Part shown: in pieces, positions 53,278 to 62,555 of the stretch | Layout: the number at the start of each line of letters is the position of its first letter | Position numbering within the stretch: the first letter of the stretch is position 1 | NCBI RefSeq assembly: GCF_016591715.1 | Contig: NZ_AP024109.1 | Span: forward strand, 2,294,001-2,358,000 | Length of the DNA stretch: 64,000 bases | From: Mesorhizobium sp. J8 | Lineage (GTDB): Bacteria > Pseudomonadota > Alphaproteobacteria > Rhizobiales > Rhizobiaceae | Reading direction: 5' to 3' | The notes under the pieces: generated by a model | Databases searched by the model: none | Seen by the model: only the letters and a program-made list of their open reading frames with translations | Told to the model about the DNA's origin: nothing | Program-made: the position numbers and the translations under genes

Positions 53278-54159
53278 ATGCTGAGAGGCTCGCTCACCGC
53301 GCTCGTGACACCGTTCGAAAAGAGCGGGCGCTTCGACGAGAAAGCCTTTCGCTTATTTGTCGAATGGCAGATCGCCGAGGGCACCAAGGGCCTCGTCCCG
53401 GTCGGCACCACCGGCGAGTCGCCGACGCTCTCGCATGAGGAGCACCGCCATGTCGTGAAGGTCGCGATCGAGGTGGCCAAGGGCAGGGTGCCGGTCGTCG
53501 CCGGCGCAGGCTCCAACAACACCGAGGAAGCGGTCGGCCTGGTGAAATATGCCGAACAGGCCGGCGCCGATGCCGCCCTTGTCGTCACGCCTTATTACAA
53601 CAAGCCCACCCAGCGCGGCCTTTATGAGCATTTCGCCGCCGTCGCCCGCGCGACCAGGCTGCCGATCATCATCTACAACATCCCGCCGCGCTCGGTGATC
53701 GACATGACGCCCGAGACGATGGGGCGCCTGGCGCATGACTTCAAGAACATCGCCGGCGTCAAGGATGCCACCGGCAAGGTCGAGCGTGTCTCCGAGCAGC
53801 GCATGACCTGCGGCAAGGATTTCATCCAGCTCTCCGGCGAGGATGCTTCCGCGCTTGGCTTCAACGCCCATGGCGGCGTCGGCTGCATCTCTGTGACGTC
53901 CAACGTCGCGCCGCGGCTCTGCGCCGAGTTCCAGGAAGCCACGCTCTCCGGCGACAGCGCCAAGGCGCTCGAGCTGCAGGACCGGCTCTTGCCGCTGCAC
54001 AAGGCGATCTTCATGGAGCCCGGCGTTTCGGGGTCGAAATATGCCTTGTCGAAGCTGGGCAAGATCGAGAACGTGGTGCGCTCGCCGCTGGTGACGGTCG
54101 AGCCCTCGACCGCGGAAAAGATCGACGCGGCGCTGAAGCACGCCGGCTTGATAAATTAG
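53278..54159 (+). CDS. dapA: 4-hydroxy-tetrahydrodipicolinate synthase
   Basis: 293 residues from ATG 53278 with AAGGAG ten bases upstream. TIM-barrel motifs are complete: GTTGESPTL (Thr/Ser relay), [12 protein letters not shown] with the catalytic Tyr, IIIYNIPPR, and [14 protein letters not shown] with the Schiff-base Lys. It condenses pyruvate with aspartate semialdehyde, the first step to lysine and meso-diaminopimelate for peptidoglycan. Regulation by lysine is possible but cannot be judged. smpB follows 25 bases downstream. Confidence 0.96.
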   Translation: MLRGSLTALVTPFEKSGRFDEKAFRLFVEWQIAEGTKGLVPVGTTGESPTLSHEEHRHVVKVAIEVAKGRVPVVAGAGSNNTEEAVGLVKYAEQAGADAALVVTPYYNKPTQRGLYEHFAAVARATRLPIIIYNIPPRSVIDMTPETMGRLAHDFKNIAGVKDATGKVERVSEQRMTCGKDFIQLSGEDASALGFNAHGGVGCISVTSNVAPRLCAEFQEATLSGDSAKALELQDRLLPLHKAIFMEPGVSGSKYALSKLGKIENVVRSPLVTVEPSTAEKIDAALKHAGLIN

Positions 54160-54184
54160 GGATGAGGCGCCACCTCTCCGCATT

Positions 54185-54664
54185 ATGAATCAAGTCAAGA
54201 AAGCCGACCCCAACAACAGGACGGTCGCCGAAAACCGCAAGGCGCGTTTCTCTTACGAGGTGCTCGACACGATCGAGACCGGCTTGGTGCTGACCGGCAC
54301 CGAGGTCAAGTCGCTGCGCCAGGGCCAGGCCAACATCCAGGAGAGCTACGCTTCGGCCGAGGGTGGCGAGATCTGGCTGATCAATTCCTATCTGCCGGAA
54401 TATCTGCAGGCCAACCGCTTCAACCACGAGCCGCGCCGGCGCCGCAAATTGCTGGTCTCCAAGCGCGAGATGGCGAAACTCTCCCAAAGCGTCGAGCGCG
54501 AGGGCATGACGCTGGTGCCGCTGAAGATCTATTTCAACGATCGCGGCCGCGCCAAGCTGCTGCTCGCGATTGCCCGCGGCAAGAAACTGCACGATAAGCG
54601 CGAGACCGAAAAGCAGCGCGACTGGTCGCGCGAGAAGGGCCGGTTGCTGAAGGAGCGCGGCTGA
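54185..54664 (+). CDS. smpB: SsrA-binding protein SmpB
   Basis: 159 residues. The OB-fold opens with [39 protein letters not shown] and ends with the C-terminal basic tail ([27 protein letters not shown]) that folds in the ribosome decoding centre. It delivers tmRNA to stalled ribosomes. Order dapA-smpB is standard in the group. The tmRNA gene itself is not in the window. Confidence 0.96.
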   Translation: MNQVKKADPNNRTVAENRKARFSYEVLDTIETGLVLTGTEVKSLRQGQANIQESYASAEGGEIWLINSYLPEYLQANRFNHEPRRRRKLLVSKREMAKLSQSVEREGMTLVPLKIYFNDRGRAKLLLAIARGKKLHDKRETEKQRDWSREKGRLLKERG

Positions 54665-54749
54665 GCTTTCGGGCCGGCCGCACCCGGTCGCCTGAAAAAA
54701 GCCGCCGGCCGGTTCTCTGGTCCGGCGCATACGCGCCTTCCGACGGGGG

Positions 54750-55466
54750 ATGGTCTTGGGTAAGCGGATTGTTCTCTGGGGCCTTGCGGGCGTGGTTGTC
54801 GCCTGTGCCGTCGCGGCGGGTGCATTCTTCTGGTTCCGTGGCTTTTCTCCGGATCGCCAGGAATTCCCGATCCGGGGCATCGACGTTTCCCACCATCAGG
54901 GAAAGATCGACTGGCGACGCGTCGCGGCCGACGATGTCTCCTTCGCCATCATCAAGGCGACCGAAGGCGGCACCCATGTCGACACCCTGTTCGCCACCAA
55001 CTTGCGTGAAGCCCGCGCGGCCGGCCTGGCGGTCGGCGCCTATCATTTCTTCACCTTTTGCCGACCCGGCGCCGATCAGGCGAGGAACTTCATTGCGGTC
55101 GTGCCGCGCGGCGAGCCGCTCTTGCCGCCGGTGGTCGACATCGAATTCGGCGGCAACTGCCCGCAACGGCCATCGCCCGAGCAGTTGAACGCGAAGCTTG
55201 CCGCTTTCCTCGGCCCGGTCGAGACGGCGTTCGGCAAGCCGGCGATCTTCTATCTGACCGACGAGGCGGCCGACGCCTATTCCCGCAGCATCATGACCCG
55301 TCAGCGCTGGCTGCGTTCGCTGGCGCTGAGGCCGCGCGAGAACGACTGGATCTACTGGCAATATCACAATATGGGCCGCGTCGACGGCATCGAAGGCGAT
55401 GTCGATCTGAACGTTCTGAAGGGCAGCCGCGAGACGCTGGCGGCGTTGTTCGCGCCGACGCCTTGA
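54750..55466 (+). CDS. Membrane-anchored GH25-family lysozyme-like protein
   Basis: 238 residues. An N-terminal membrane helix (about 7-29) anchors a GH25 barrel: RGIDVSHHQGKIDW with Asp45, AIIKATEGG, VGAYHFF, the catalytic acidic pair in VVDIEFGG (Asp130, Glu132), IFYLTDEAA and a C-terminal WIYWQYHNMGRVDGI. These are diagnostic of GH25 muramidases, which hydrolyse the MurNAc-GlcNAc bond. The product probably remodels peptidoglycan from the inner-membrane face. It stands alone with an 85-base upstream gap. Confidence 0.85.
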   Translation: MVLGKRIVLWGLAGVVVACAVAAGAFFWFRGFSPDRQEFPIRGIDVSHHQGKIDWRRVAADDVSFAIIKATEGGTHVDTLFATNLREARAAGLAVGAYHFFTFCRPGADQARNFIAVVPRGEPLLPPVVDIEFGGNCPQRPSPEQLNAKLAAFLGPVETAFGKPAIFYLTDEAADAYSRSIMTRQRWLRSLALRPRENDWIYWQYHNMGRVDGIEGDVDLNVLKGSRETLAALFAPTP

Positions 55467-55505
55467 ATTACAGGCCCTTTAAGTGTCTGCCGTACCGCAG
55501 AAGGC

Positions 55506-56435
55506 TCACGATCCTCCCGGCGCCGCTGCATTGAGGCGTTTGCCGGCAATACGTCCTCCGATCGCCGATAAGCCCATCCCGGCGGCCATGATCGCGATGG
55601 CTGCGAACTGGATCGCCGTCGGCGTTTCGCCGAGCACGGCCATGCCGACAACCACGGTGGCTATCGGTATGCCGGGCAGGAACAGCGATGCCGTCTGCGG
55701 CCCCAATTGCTGGACGATATAAGTATAAAGAAACATGGCCGCCGCGCCGGCCAGGATCCCCTGGACCACGATCTGGCTGATGATCTCCGTGGCTGCCGCG
55801 GCATGGATATGGCTTGGCGCGAAGACATAGAGAACCGGCAGCGGCAGGCACGACAGGAGCACCACCGCGGCCGTCGCCGTGACGGGATCGGCATGCCAGC
55901 GCCTGACAAGGACGGCATAGGCCGAAAACATCAGGCCCGATCCGATGAAAAGCATATCGCCGAAGAGAACGCCGCCGGTGCCGGCGCGTGCCGGCGCGAC
56001 GAACAGCGACAGGCCGGCGATGATCGCAAGGACACCGATGGTCCGTTGCCGCGAAGCGCCGTCCTTGAAGACGATGCGTGACAGCAGGAACGAAAAGAAG
56101 ACGATCGACGCTGGACACAGCGCAGCCGCATGGGCGGCGGGAGCATAAGTCAGTCCGCAGTTGATGATCAGCGGATAAGGCAATCCAGCCAGCGCCGCCA
56201 AAACCAGGGCCCGTTGCCAACCAAGCGCCCTCATGCTCGCGAAGCCGCCGCGCCAGACGATCGGCAGAAAGATCGCCCCCGCGCCGCCAAAGCGCAAGGC
56301 GGCCAGATCCGTCGCCGTGAGGTGCTCCCGGAGGCTGAAGCGGGCGGCGACGAATTGGATAGCGTAGATGCCGATCATGGTCAGGCCCGCGATGATCGCC
56401 AGCCTGGACTTTCCTGAGTCTCGCGCGTTCGCCAT
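55506..56435 (-). CDS. DMT-superfamily (EamA) transporter beside an Lrp regulator
   Basis: 309 residues from ATG 56435 (an upstream ATG at 56456 is also in frame). Ten hydrophobic helices form two EamA repeats, with family landmarks LGWQRALVLAALAGLPYPLIINCGLTYA and the final PIATVVVGMAVLGETPTAIQ. It is divergent from the Lrp/AsnC gene 144 bases away. That pairing usually means the regulator controls this transporter, probably an amino acid exporter; the substrate is inferred only from context. Confidence 0.82.
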   Translation of the reverse strand: MANARDSGKSRLAIIAGLTMIGIYAIQFVAARFSLREHLTATDLAALRFGGAGAIFLPIVWRGGFASMRALGWQRALVLAALAGLPYPLIINCGLTYAPAAHAAALCPASIVFFSFLLSRIVFKDGASRQRTIGVLAIIAGLSLFVAPARAGTGGVLFGDMLFIGSGLMFSAYAVLVRRWHADPVTATAAVVLLSCLPLPVLYVFAPSHIHAAAATEIISQIVVQGILAGAAAMFLYTYIVQQLGPQTASLFLPGIPIATVVVGMAVLGETPTAIQFAAIAIMAAGMGLSAIGGRIAGKRLNAAAPGGS

Positions 56436-56539
56436 GTCCTGCCGCCGTCGTGACATCGCCGCTGAAGATCATCTCCGCGGAATGCGATGCAGGCACAGGC
56501 TATTGCCGAAAAGCCTGTGGTAAAATACGCTCTTTCATC

Positions 56540-56558
56540 GAAACTCGAGTGAAACTCG
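56540..56558. promoter_or_regulatory. Candidate Lrp-type operator, direct repeat
   Basis: GAAACTCG occurs at 56540-56547 and again at 56551-56558, a period of 11 bases that would place both on one face of the helix. It lies in the 144-base gap between the transporter and the Lrp/AsnC gene, about 20 bases before the latter's start. Binding is inferred. Confidence 0.45.
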
Positions 56559-56579
56559 TAGATTTAAGGCGGATTTGGC

Positions 56580-57053
56580 GTGAATGCTGAAGCAAACGAT
56601 CTCGACGCGGTCGACCGCAATCTTCTTCGGCTGCTGCAGGAGGATGGGCGCCGCACCACGCTTGATCTCGCAACCCGTGTGGGACTGTCGCCGACCGGCA
56701 CCAGCCTGCGGGTGAAGCGGCTGTTTCGGGAAGGCTACATCACCGCGGTCAGGGCCGTGCTCAATCCGGCAAAGATCGGACGCGGCACGCTCGTCTTCAT
56801 CGAGGTGCGTCTCGATCACACGGCGCCTCATATTTTCGAACGCTTCGCCGAAGCGGTGACCAAGGCGCCCGAGGTTCTCGAGTGCCATATGGTCGTCGGC
56901 GGCTTCGACTATCTGGTAAAGGCGCGCATCTCGGAAATGGCGGCCTATCAGGATTTCCTGACGCGGGTCATTCTCGCGCTGCCGGGCGTGAAAGAGACGC
57001 ACACTTACGCCTCGATCGGCGACGTGAAGCCGGACGCGCTGCTGCCGGTATGA
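56580..57053 (+). CDS. Lrp/AsnC-family transcriptional regulator
   Basis: 157 residues starting with GTG at 56580. N-terminal helix-turn-helix (LDAVDRNLLRLLQEDGRRTTLDLATRVGLSPTGTSLRVKRLFREGYI) and C-terminal RAM ligand-binding domain (about 70-155), with VLECHMVVGGFDYLVKARISEM and the LPGVKETHTYASIGDVK segment. Such proteins bind an amino acid as octamers or dimers and regulate adjacent export or catabolic genes. Divergent transporter and upstream direct repeat suggest local control. Confidence 0.9.
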   Translation: MNAEANDLDAVDRNLLRLLQEDGRRTTLDLATRVGLSPTGTSLRVKRLFREGYITAVRAVLNPAKIGRGTLVFIEVRLDHTAPHIFERFAEAVTKAPEVLECHMVVGGFDYLVKARISEMAAYQDFLTRVILALPGVKETHTYASIGDVKPDALLPV

Positions 57054-57086
57054 GTGGGGGGCGGACCGACGGGAAGCCGCTTGAGT

Positions 57087-57743
57087 CTAGCTCTTCAGCA
57101 ACGTCGCGATCTCGCTGAACACGTTGACGAACATCTCTTCCGTCAGCACGCCCGTATTGGTGTTGTAGCGCGAGCAGTGATAGCTGGAAAACAGCGTGAC
57201 GCCGCCGGCTTCCTGGCGTCCGCCATGGCGGAACGGCAAGGCGGCGACGCGCCCACCCAGCGCCCGCACCGTCGACTGATGCGCGATCGAACCCAGCGTC
57301 AGTATGGCGCGCAAGTTGGGGAAGCGCTCGATCGTCGGCTTTAGAAAAGTCCGGCAGGTGGCGATCTCGGCGCCGACCGGTTTGTTCTCCGGCGGCACGC
57401 AGCGCACCGCATTGGTGACGGCGGTGCCGACAAGCTCGAGCCCGTCATCCGGCCTTGCCTTGAACTCGCCGCGCGCCAGGCCATGCTTGATCATCGTGCC
57501 GTAGAGCAGGTCGCCGGCATAGTCGCCGGTGAAGGGTCGCCCCGTTCGGTTGGCGCCGCGCAGGCCCGGCGCCAGCCCTACGATCAGGAGTTTGACCGAA
57601 TTCTCGCCTTCCGGGGGCAGGAAGGTAGGTACCGGCGCGTTGAACCAGCCCGGCTCGCGCTCGCGCCAGGCGGCGATGAAATCATGCAGCCGCGGGCAAA
57701 GCGGACAGTCGCGGCTGGGTTCGGGGGAGGGCGCGGCGCTCAA
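57087..57743 (-). CDS. Uracil-DNA glycosylase, family 5 (UdgB)
   Basis: 218 residues. The family-5 signature GLAPGLRGANRTGRPFTGD (about 56-73) replaces the Asp/Asn-based catalytic motif of other families. Four Cys (Cys13, Cys16, Cys114, Cys129) are placed for an Fe4S4 cluster, and the closing motif SSYHCSRYNTNTG is typical. It removes uracil and some other deaminated bases from DNA. Together with the family-4-like gene at 23.8 kb the window encodes two uracil-DNA glycosylases. It converges on the Lrp/AsnC gene and lies next to the NYN gene. Confidence 0.9.
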   Translation of the reverse strand: MSAAPSPEPSRDCPLCPRLHDFIAAWREREPGWFNAPVPTFLPPEGENSVKLLIVGLAPGLRGANRTGRPFTGDYAGDLLYGTMIKHGLARGEFKARPDDGLELVGTAVTNAVRCVPPENKPVGAEIATCRTFLKPTIERFPNLRAILTLGSIAHQSTVRALGGRVAALPFRHGGRQEAGGVTLFSSYHCSRYNTNTGVLTEEMFVNVFSEIATLLKS

Positions 57744-57755
57744 GGCCGCCGCCCG

Positions 57756-58337
57756 TCAATAATCGTCCTCGTCGACTTCGGCGGGTTCCGGCCGCCGCAC
57801 CGGCCGCTCGGATGGATCCCGGCCGACTTCGCTCTTCAGCGTCATCAGGTCGATGAAATGGTCGGCCTGGCGGCGCAGGTCGTCGGAGATCATCGGCGGC
57901 TGCGAAGCCATGGTCGAGATGATCGACACCTTGCGGCCGCGCCGCTGCAGCGCCTCGACCAGCGTGCGGAAGTCGCCGTCGCCCGAAAAGATCACATAGT
58001 GGTCGACGACGTCGGCGAGCTCCAGCGCGTCGACCGTCAGCTCGATATCCATATTGCCCTTGATCTTGCGGCGGCCGGTCGAGTCGGTGAATTCCTTGGC
58101 GGGCTTCGTCACCACCTTGAAGCCGTTATAGTCGAGCCAGTCGATCAGCGGCCGGATCGAGGAATATTCCTGATCCTCGACCAGCGCGGTGTAATAATAG
58201 GCGCGCAAAAGATAGCCGCGCTTCTGGAAGCTCGACAGGAGCTTGCGGTAGTCGATGTCGAAACCCAGCGCGCGGGACGTGGCGTAGAGATTGGCGCCGT
58301 CGATGAAAAGAGCGATCTTTTCACGGGGATCGAACAT
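57756..58337 (-). CDS. LabA-like NYN-domain protein, putative RNase
   Basis: 193 residues. NYN/PIN-like domain (about 8-165) with KIALFIDGANLYATSRALG (first acidic metal-binding residues), VDHYVIFSGDGDFRTLVEALQRRG (central Asp cluster) and SQPPMISDDLRRQADHFIDL. The active-site acidic residues are all present, which suggests a metal-dependent RNase. The C-terminal 25 residues are charged and end in DEDDY. The rpoZ gene diverges 303 bases away. LabA-like proteins are common in alphaproteobacteria; the RNA target is unknown. Confidence 0.87.
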   Translation of the reverse strand: MFDPREKIALFIDGANLYATSRALGFDIDYRKLLSSFQKRGYLLRAYYYTALVEDQEYSSIRPLIDWLDYNGFKVVTKPAKEFTDSTGRRKIKGNMDIELTVDALELADVVDHYVIFSGDGDFRTLVEALQRRGRKVSIISTMASQPPMISDDLRRQADHFIDLMTLKSEVGRDPSERPVRRPEPAEVDEDDY

Positions 58338-58640
58338 TGAAAAACATCCCTTTCGAAAATTTCTGTCGTCTAAAAGCGTTTGACGAATAGGTCCGACAAA
58401 TGGACCCTGATACCGTCACATCCGAGATAACGCGCAATTTATGGATATCCAAGGGCAGGCCTCGCATTGCAAGCAATTGTGATCGCCACTATGTGAGCCG
58501 CATCATGGCGTGGCGCGATGATGAGCCGGGCAATGGCCGGCCAAGCTGGCGCCGGCGCCATAAAGCTTGTATTTCGCCCGCGCCCGCGTTATGGAGCGCG
58601 CCAGCTTTCCATCAAATCCATCGCATGAAAGGGGCAGTCC
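58338..58640. other. 303-base divergent promoter region of the NYN gene and rpoZ
   Basis: It holds the promoters of two essential-type genes on opposite strands. The left end (58338-58440) is AT-richer (TTTCGAAAATTTCTG); the right end (58530-58625) is GC-rich with a GCGCCAGC ... GCTGGCGC-like symmetry at about 58547-58558. I see no known RNA gene here and do not claim specific -35/-10 boxes. Confidence 0.4.
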
Positions 58641-59042
58641 ATGGCCCGCGTAACCGTTGAAGATTGCATCGACAAGGTCGACAACCGTTTTGAACTCGTG
58701 CTGCTCGCCGGCCATCGCGCCCGCCAGATCAGCCAGGGCGCACAGATCACCGTTCCGCGCGACAATGACAAGAACCCGGTCATCGCGCTGCGCGAGATCG
58801 CCGAAGAAACGCTGTCGCCGGACGACCTCAAGGAAGATCTGATCCACTCGCTGCAGAAGCATGTGGAGGTCGACGAGCCGGAGGCCGAGGGCGAGGCGAT
58901 CACCGACCAGACCGGCGCGACCGCCGTCGCGGCGGACGCCGACGACGCCGAGGAGAACATCGCATTCGACCGCATGAGCGAGGAAGATCTGCTCGCCGGC
59001 ATCGAAGGCTTGGTGCCCCCGGAAAAGAGCGACGACTACTAA
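58641..59042 (+). CDS. rpoZ: RNA polymerase omega subunit
   Basis: 133 residues with the omega signature at the N-terminus: [30 protein letters not shown] and [14 protein letters not shown] [12 protein letters not shown]. The C-terminal half is an acidic extension ([17 protein letters not shown] ... [10 protein letters not shown]), common in alphaproteobacteria. It assists assembly of RNA polymerase and forms part of the ppGpp site with beta-prime. rel, which makes ppGpp, follows 172 bases downstream, a widely conserved order. Confidence 0.95.
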   Translation: MARVTVEDCIDKVDNRFELVLLAGHRARQISQGAQITVPRDNDKNPVIALREIAEETLSPDDLKEDLIHSLQKHVEVDEPEAEGEAITDQTGATAVAADADDAEENIAFDRMSEEDLLAGIEGLVPPEKSDDY

Positions 59043-59214
59043 GAGCTTTTGACAATTCTGCTCAGCCGGTTGTTGAGCGGATTCTGAAAAAGCTTCCGAG
59101 CGCGCCTGGATCAAGCATCCGGTACTTCCGTCTCGTAAGTTTCGTGGCTATCTATGAGATGCGTCGCACGCCGGTGCGGCGCATCAATCATTTCAGCACC
59201 GCGAGATCCCGCCC

Positions 59215-61446
59215 ATGATGCGTCAGTATGAGCTTGTCGAGCGCGTGCAGCGCTACAAGCCTGACGTCAACGAGGCGCTGCTCAACAAGGCCTACGTCTA
59301 TGCCATGCAGAAGCATGGTCATCAGAAGCGCGCCTCGGGCGATCCCTATTTCTCGCATCCCCTCGAAGTCGCCGCCATCCTCACCGACATGCATATGGAC
59401 GAGGCGACCATCGCCGTCGCGTTGCTGCACGACACGATCGAGGATACGACGGCGACCCGCGCCGAGATCGACGAGCTCTTCGGCCCCGAAATGGGCAAGC
59501 TGGTCGAGGGCCTCACCAAGCTGAAGAAGCTCGATCTGGTCTCCAAGAAGGCCGAGCAGGCCGAGAATCTGCGCAAGCTTCTGCTCGCGATCTCCGAGGA
59601 TATTCGCGTTCTCCTGGTCAAGCTTGCCGACCGCCTGCACAACATGCGCACGCTCGACCATATGCCGGAGTCCAAGCGCCTGCGCATCGCCGAGGAGACG
59701 ATGGACATCTATGCGCCGCTGGCCGGGCGCATGGGCATGCAAGGCATGCGCGAGGAGCTGGAGGAAATCGCCTTCCGCTACATCAATCCGGAGGCCTATC
59801 GCGCCGTCACGGCAAGGCTTGCCGAGATTTTCGAGCGCAACAAAGGCGTCCTGCAGGAGATCGAGACGGCGCTGTCGGGCTTGTTCGAAAAACACGCCAT
59901 CAAGGCGAGCGTGAAGAGCCGGCAGAAGAAGCCGTGGTCGGTGTTCCGCAAGATGGAGGCCAAGGCGCTCTCCTTCGAGCAGCTCTCCGATATTTTCGGC
60001 TTTCGCGTCATCGTCGACACGGTCGACGACTGCTACCGCGCACTCGGCGCCATTCACACCACCTGGTCGATGGTGCCCGGCCGCTTCAAGGACTACATCT
60101 CGACGCCGAAGCAGAACGACTACCGTTCCATCCACACCACCATTGTCGGGCCGTCGCGCCAGCGCGTCGAATTGCAGATCCGCACCAAGGAGATGAACAA
60201 GATCGCCGAATATGGTGTCGCTGCGCATTCGATCTACAAGGATACAGGCGGCAAGATGAACGGTGCCGCCCATGCGATCTCCAGGGAGACCAACGCTTAT
60301 GCCTGGCTCAGGCGCACCATTGAGCAACTGGCCGAGGGCGACAACCCGGAGGATTTCCTCGAGAACACCAAGCTGGAGCTGTTCCAGGACCAGGTGTTCT
60401 GCTTCACGCCCAAGGGCATGCTGATCGCGCTGCCGCGCGGCGCCACTCCGATCGACTTCGCCTATGCCGTCCACACCGATGTCGGCGACACCTGCGTCGG
60501 CGCCAAGGTCAATGGCCGCATCATGCCGCTGATGACGGAGCTGAAGAATGGCGACGAGGTCGAGATCATCCGCTCCAAGGCGCAGGTGCCGCCTGCCGCC
60601 TGGGAATCGGTCGTGGTCACCGGCAAGGCGCGCGCAGCCATCCGCCGTGCCACCAAGAACGCGATCCGCAAGCAATATTCCGGCCTTGGCGCCCGCATCC
60701 TCGAACGCGCCTTCGAGCGCGCCGGCAAGACCTTCACCAAGGAGAGCCTGAAGCCGGTGCTGCACCGGCTGGCGCGCAAGGACATCGAGGACGTGCTGGC
60801 TTCCGTCGGCCGCGGCGAGTTGAGCTCGACCGACGTCATGAAAGCGGTCTTCCCCGACTATAAGGACGAGCGCGTCACCGTCGCCCCGCCCAAGCCGCGC
60901 GAGGAGGGCTGGTCGAAGATCCGCAACGCCGCCGGCATGCTGTTCCAGATGCCCGGCACGCGCGCCGCGCGCAAGGGCAAGGAGCAGCCGCGCGACGGCG
61001 CGGTGCCGATCCGCGGCGTGCGCGGCGACCTGCCGGTGCGCTTCGCTCCTGAAGGCGCCGTGCCCGGCGACCGTATCGTCGGCATCATCCAGCCCGGAAC
61101 CGGCATCACCATCTACCCGATCCAGTCGCCGGCGCTGCAGGCCTTTGACGACCAGCCCGAGCGCTGGATCGATGTGCGCTGGGACATCGACGAGCGCACC
61201 AAGGAGCGGTTCCCGGCGCGCATCTCGGTCACTGCCATCAATGCGCCCGGTTCGTTGGCCGACATCGCCCAGGTGGTGGCGTCCAACGACGCCAACATCC
61301 ACACGCTGTCGATGATCCGCACGGCGCCCGATTTCACCGAGATGCTGATCGACCTCGAGGTCTGGGATCTGAAGCATCTCAACCGGCTGCTGTCGCAGCT
61401 CAAGGACAATTCGAGCGTCAGCGACGCGCGGCGTGTCAACGGGTGA
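59215..61446 (+). CDS. rel: Bifunctional (p)ppGpp synthetase/hydrolase Rel (RelA/SpoT homologue)
   Basis: 743 residues. HD hydrolase domain (about 30-190: HPLEVAAILTDMHMDEATIAVALLHDTIEDT, with the His-Asp pair), synthetase domain (about 235-345: DIFGFRVIVDTVDDCYRALG, GRFKDYISTPKQNDYRSIHTT), TGS domain (about 395-455: CFTPKGMLIALPRGATPIDFAYAVH) and C-terminal ACT domain (about 665-735). The RFKD motif is the type found in bifunctional enzymes. Single long Rel proteins are normal in alphaproteobacteria. It controls the stringent response. pyrE follows 71 bases downstream. Confidence 0.95.
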   Translation: MMRQYELVERVQRYKPDVNEALLNKAYVYAMQKHGHQKRASGDPYFSHPLEVAAILTDMHMDEATIAVALLHDTIEDTTATRAEIDELFGPEMGKLVEGLTKLKKLDLVSKKAEQAENLRKLLLAISEDIRVLLVKLADRLHNMRTLDHMPESKRLRIAEETMDIYAPLAGRMGMQGMREELEEIAFRYINPEAYRAVTARLAEIFERNKGVLQEIETALSGLFEKHAIKASVKSRQKKPWSVFRKMEAKALSFEQLSDIFGFRVIVDTVDDCYRALGAIHTTWSMVPGRFKDYISTPKQNDYRSIHTTIVGPSRQRVELQIRTKEMNKIAEYGVAAHSIYKDTGGKMNGAAHAISRETNAYAWLRRTIEQLAEGDNPEDFLENTKLELFQDQVFCFTPKGMLIALPRGATPIDFAYAVHTDVGDTCVGAKVNGRIMPLMTELKNGDEVEIIRSKAQVPPAAWESVVVTGKARAAIRRATKNAIRKQYSGLGARILERAFERAGKTFTKESLKPVLHRLARKDIEDVLASVGRGELSSTDVMKAVFPDYKDERVTVAPPKPREEGWSKIRNAAGMLFQMPGTRAARKGKEQPRDGAVPIRGVRGDLPVRFAPEGAVPGDRIVGIIQPGTGITIYPIQSPALQAFDDQPERWIDVRWDIDERTKERFPARISVTAINAPGSLADIAQVVASNDANIHTLSMIRTAPDFTEMLIDLEVWDLKHLNRLLSQLKDNSSVSDARRVNG

Positions 61447-61517
61447 ATAGCGAACAGTGAATAGAAGGTGCTTTCACTACCACTCACCACTCACCATTCA
61501 CCAAGGGGGACCGAACA

Positions 61518-62096
61518 ATGAACACCGACGAAGTGCTTGGCATTTTCCGCGAGGCCGGCGCCGTTCTCGAAGGGCATTTCATCCTGACGTCGGGCCTGCG
61601 CAGCCCGGTCTTCCTGCAGAAGGCCCGCGTGTTCATGCATGCCGACAAGACCGAGCGTCTCTGCAAGGCGCTGGCCGAGAAGATACGCAAGGCGGTGCCC
61701 GGCAGGATCGACTATGTCGTCGGCCCCGCCATCGGCGGCCTGATCCCTGCTTATGAGACCTCGCGCCATCTCGGCGCGCCGGCGATCTGGGTCGAGCGGG
61801 AAGGGGGCGAATTCAGGCTGCGCCGCTTCGAGATCGCCAAGGGCGCGCGCGTCGTCATCGTCGAGGACATCGTCACCACCGGCCTGTCGATCCGCGAGAC
61901 CATCGATTGCCTGCGCGAGCTTGGCGCCGAAGTGGTGGCGGCAGCCTGCATCATTGACCGCTCGGCCGGCAAGACCGATGTCGGCGTGCCGCTGGTCGCG
62001 CTCGCCGAATATGAAGTGCCTGCCTATCCCGCTGACCGCCTGCCGCCGGAACTTGCCGCCATTCCAGCCGTTAAGCCGGGAAGCCGCAACATCTGA
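61518..62096 (+). CDS. pyrE: Orotate phosphoribosyltransferase
   Basis: 192 residues with AAGGGGGA upstream. The PRPP-binding motif [13 protein letters not shown] (about 113-125) and the flexible loop region [19 protein letters not shown] are present; the N-terminal [28 protein letters not shown] is standard. It makes OMP from orotate in pyrimidine synthesis. It follows rel, as in other rhizobia. Confidence 0.95.
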   Translation: MNTDEVLGIFREAGAVLEGHFILTSGLRSPVFLQKARVFMHADKTERLCKALAEKIRKAVPGRIDYVVGPAIGGLIPAYETSRHLGAPAIWVEREGGEFRLRRFEIAKGARVVIVEDIVTTGLSIRETIDCLRELGAEVVAAACIIDRSAGKTDVGVPLVALAEYEVPAYPADRLPPELAAIPAVKPGSRNI

Positions 62097-62171
62097 ACCC
62101 GCAATGTATGAAAGCAAGCAGTTGCGCGCGCCGCTTGTCTCTCTCTGGCCGCGGCCCGCTTCGGGGCAGCG

Positions 62172-62555
62172 ATGATCGCCGGTATCGACCATTTCGTGCT
62201 GACGGTCCGCTCGGTCGAGGCGACCTGCGACTTCTACGAGCGCGTGCTTGGCATGCGGCGGCTCGATGAACCGAACCGGCCAACCGCGCTTTTGTTCGGC
62301 TCGCAGAAGATCAACCTGCACGAAATCGACCGCACTTTCGAGCCGAAGGCGAAGGCGCCGACGCCCGGTTCCGGCGATTTCTGCCTCGTTGCGGCGGTGC
62401 CGCTTGCCGAGGTCCAGGCCAGCCTCGAAGCCAACGGCGTGGCGGTCGAAGTCGGTCCGGTCTTACGCACCGGCGCGCGCGGCCCGATGATGTCGGTCTA
62501 TTTCCGCGATCCCGACGGCAATCTGGTCGAGGTCAGCGAGTACCGGCTCGACTGA
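62172..62555 (+). CDS. VOC (glyoxalase/bleomycin-resistance fold) family protein
   Basis: 127 residues. Two beta-alpha-beta-beta-beta units: IDHFVLTVRSVEATCDFYERVLGM with metal-ligand His, and PMMSVYFRDPDGNLVEVSEYRLD with the closing Glu. Members act as lyases, dioxygenases or resistance proteins with metal in the pocket; substrate unknown. The last 23 bases overlap the convergent GNAT gene. Confidence 0.85.
   Translation: MIAGIDHFVLTVRSVEATCDFYERVLGMRRLDEPNRPTALLFGSQKINLHEIDRTFEPKAKAPTPGSGDFCLVAAVPLAEVQASLEANGVAVEVGPVLRTGARGPMMSVYFRDPDGNLVEVSEYRLD

Noticed and set aside
59188..61377. A 729-codon open frame antisense to rel
   Set aside because: Same effect of third-position GC; low-complexity Asp/His/Leu/Arg pattern and no motif.
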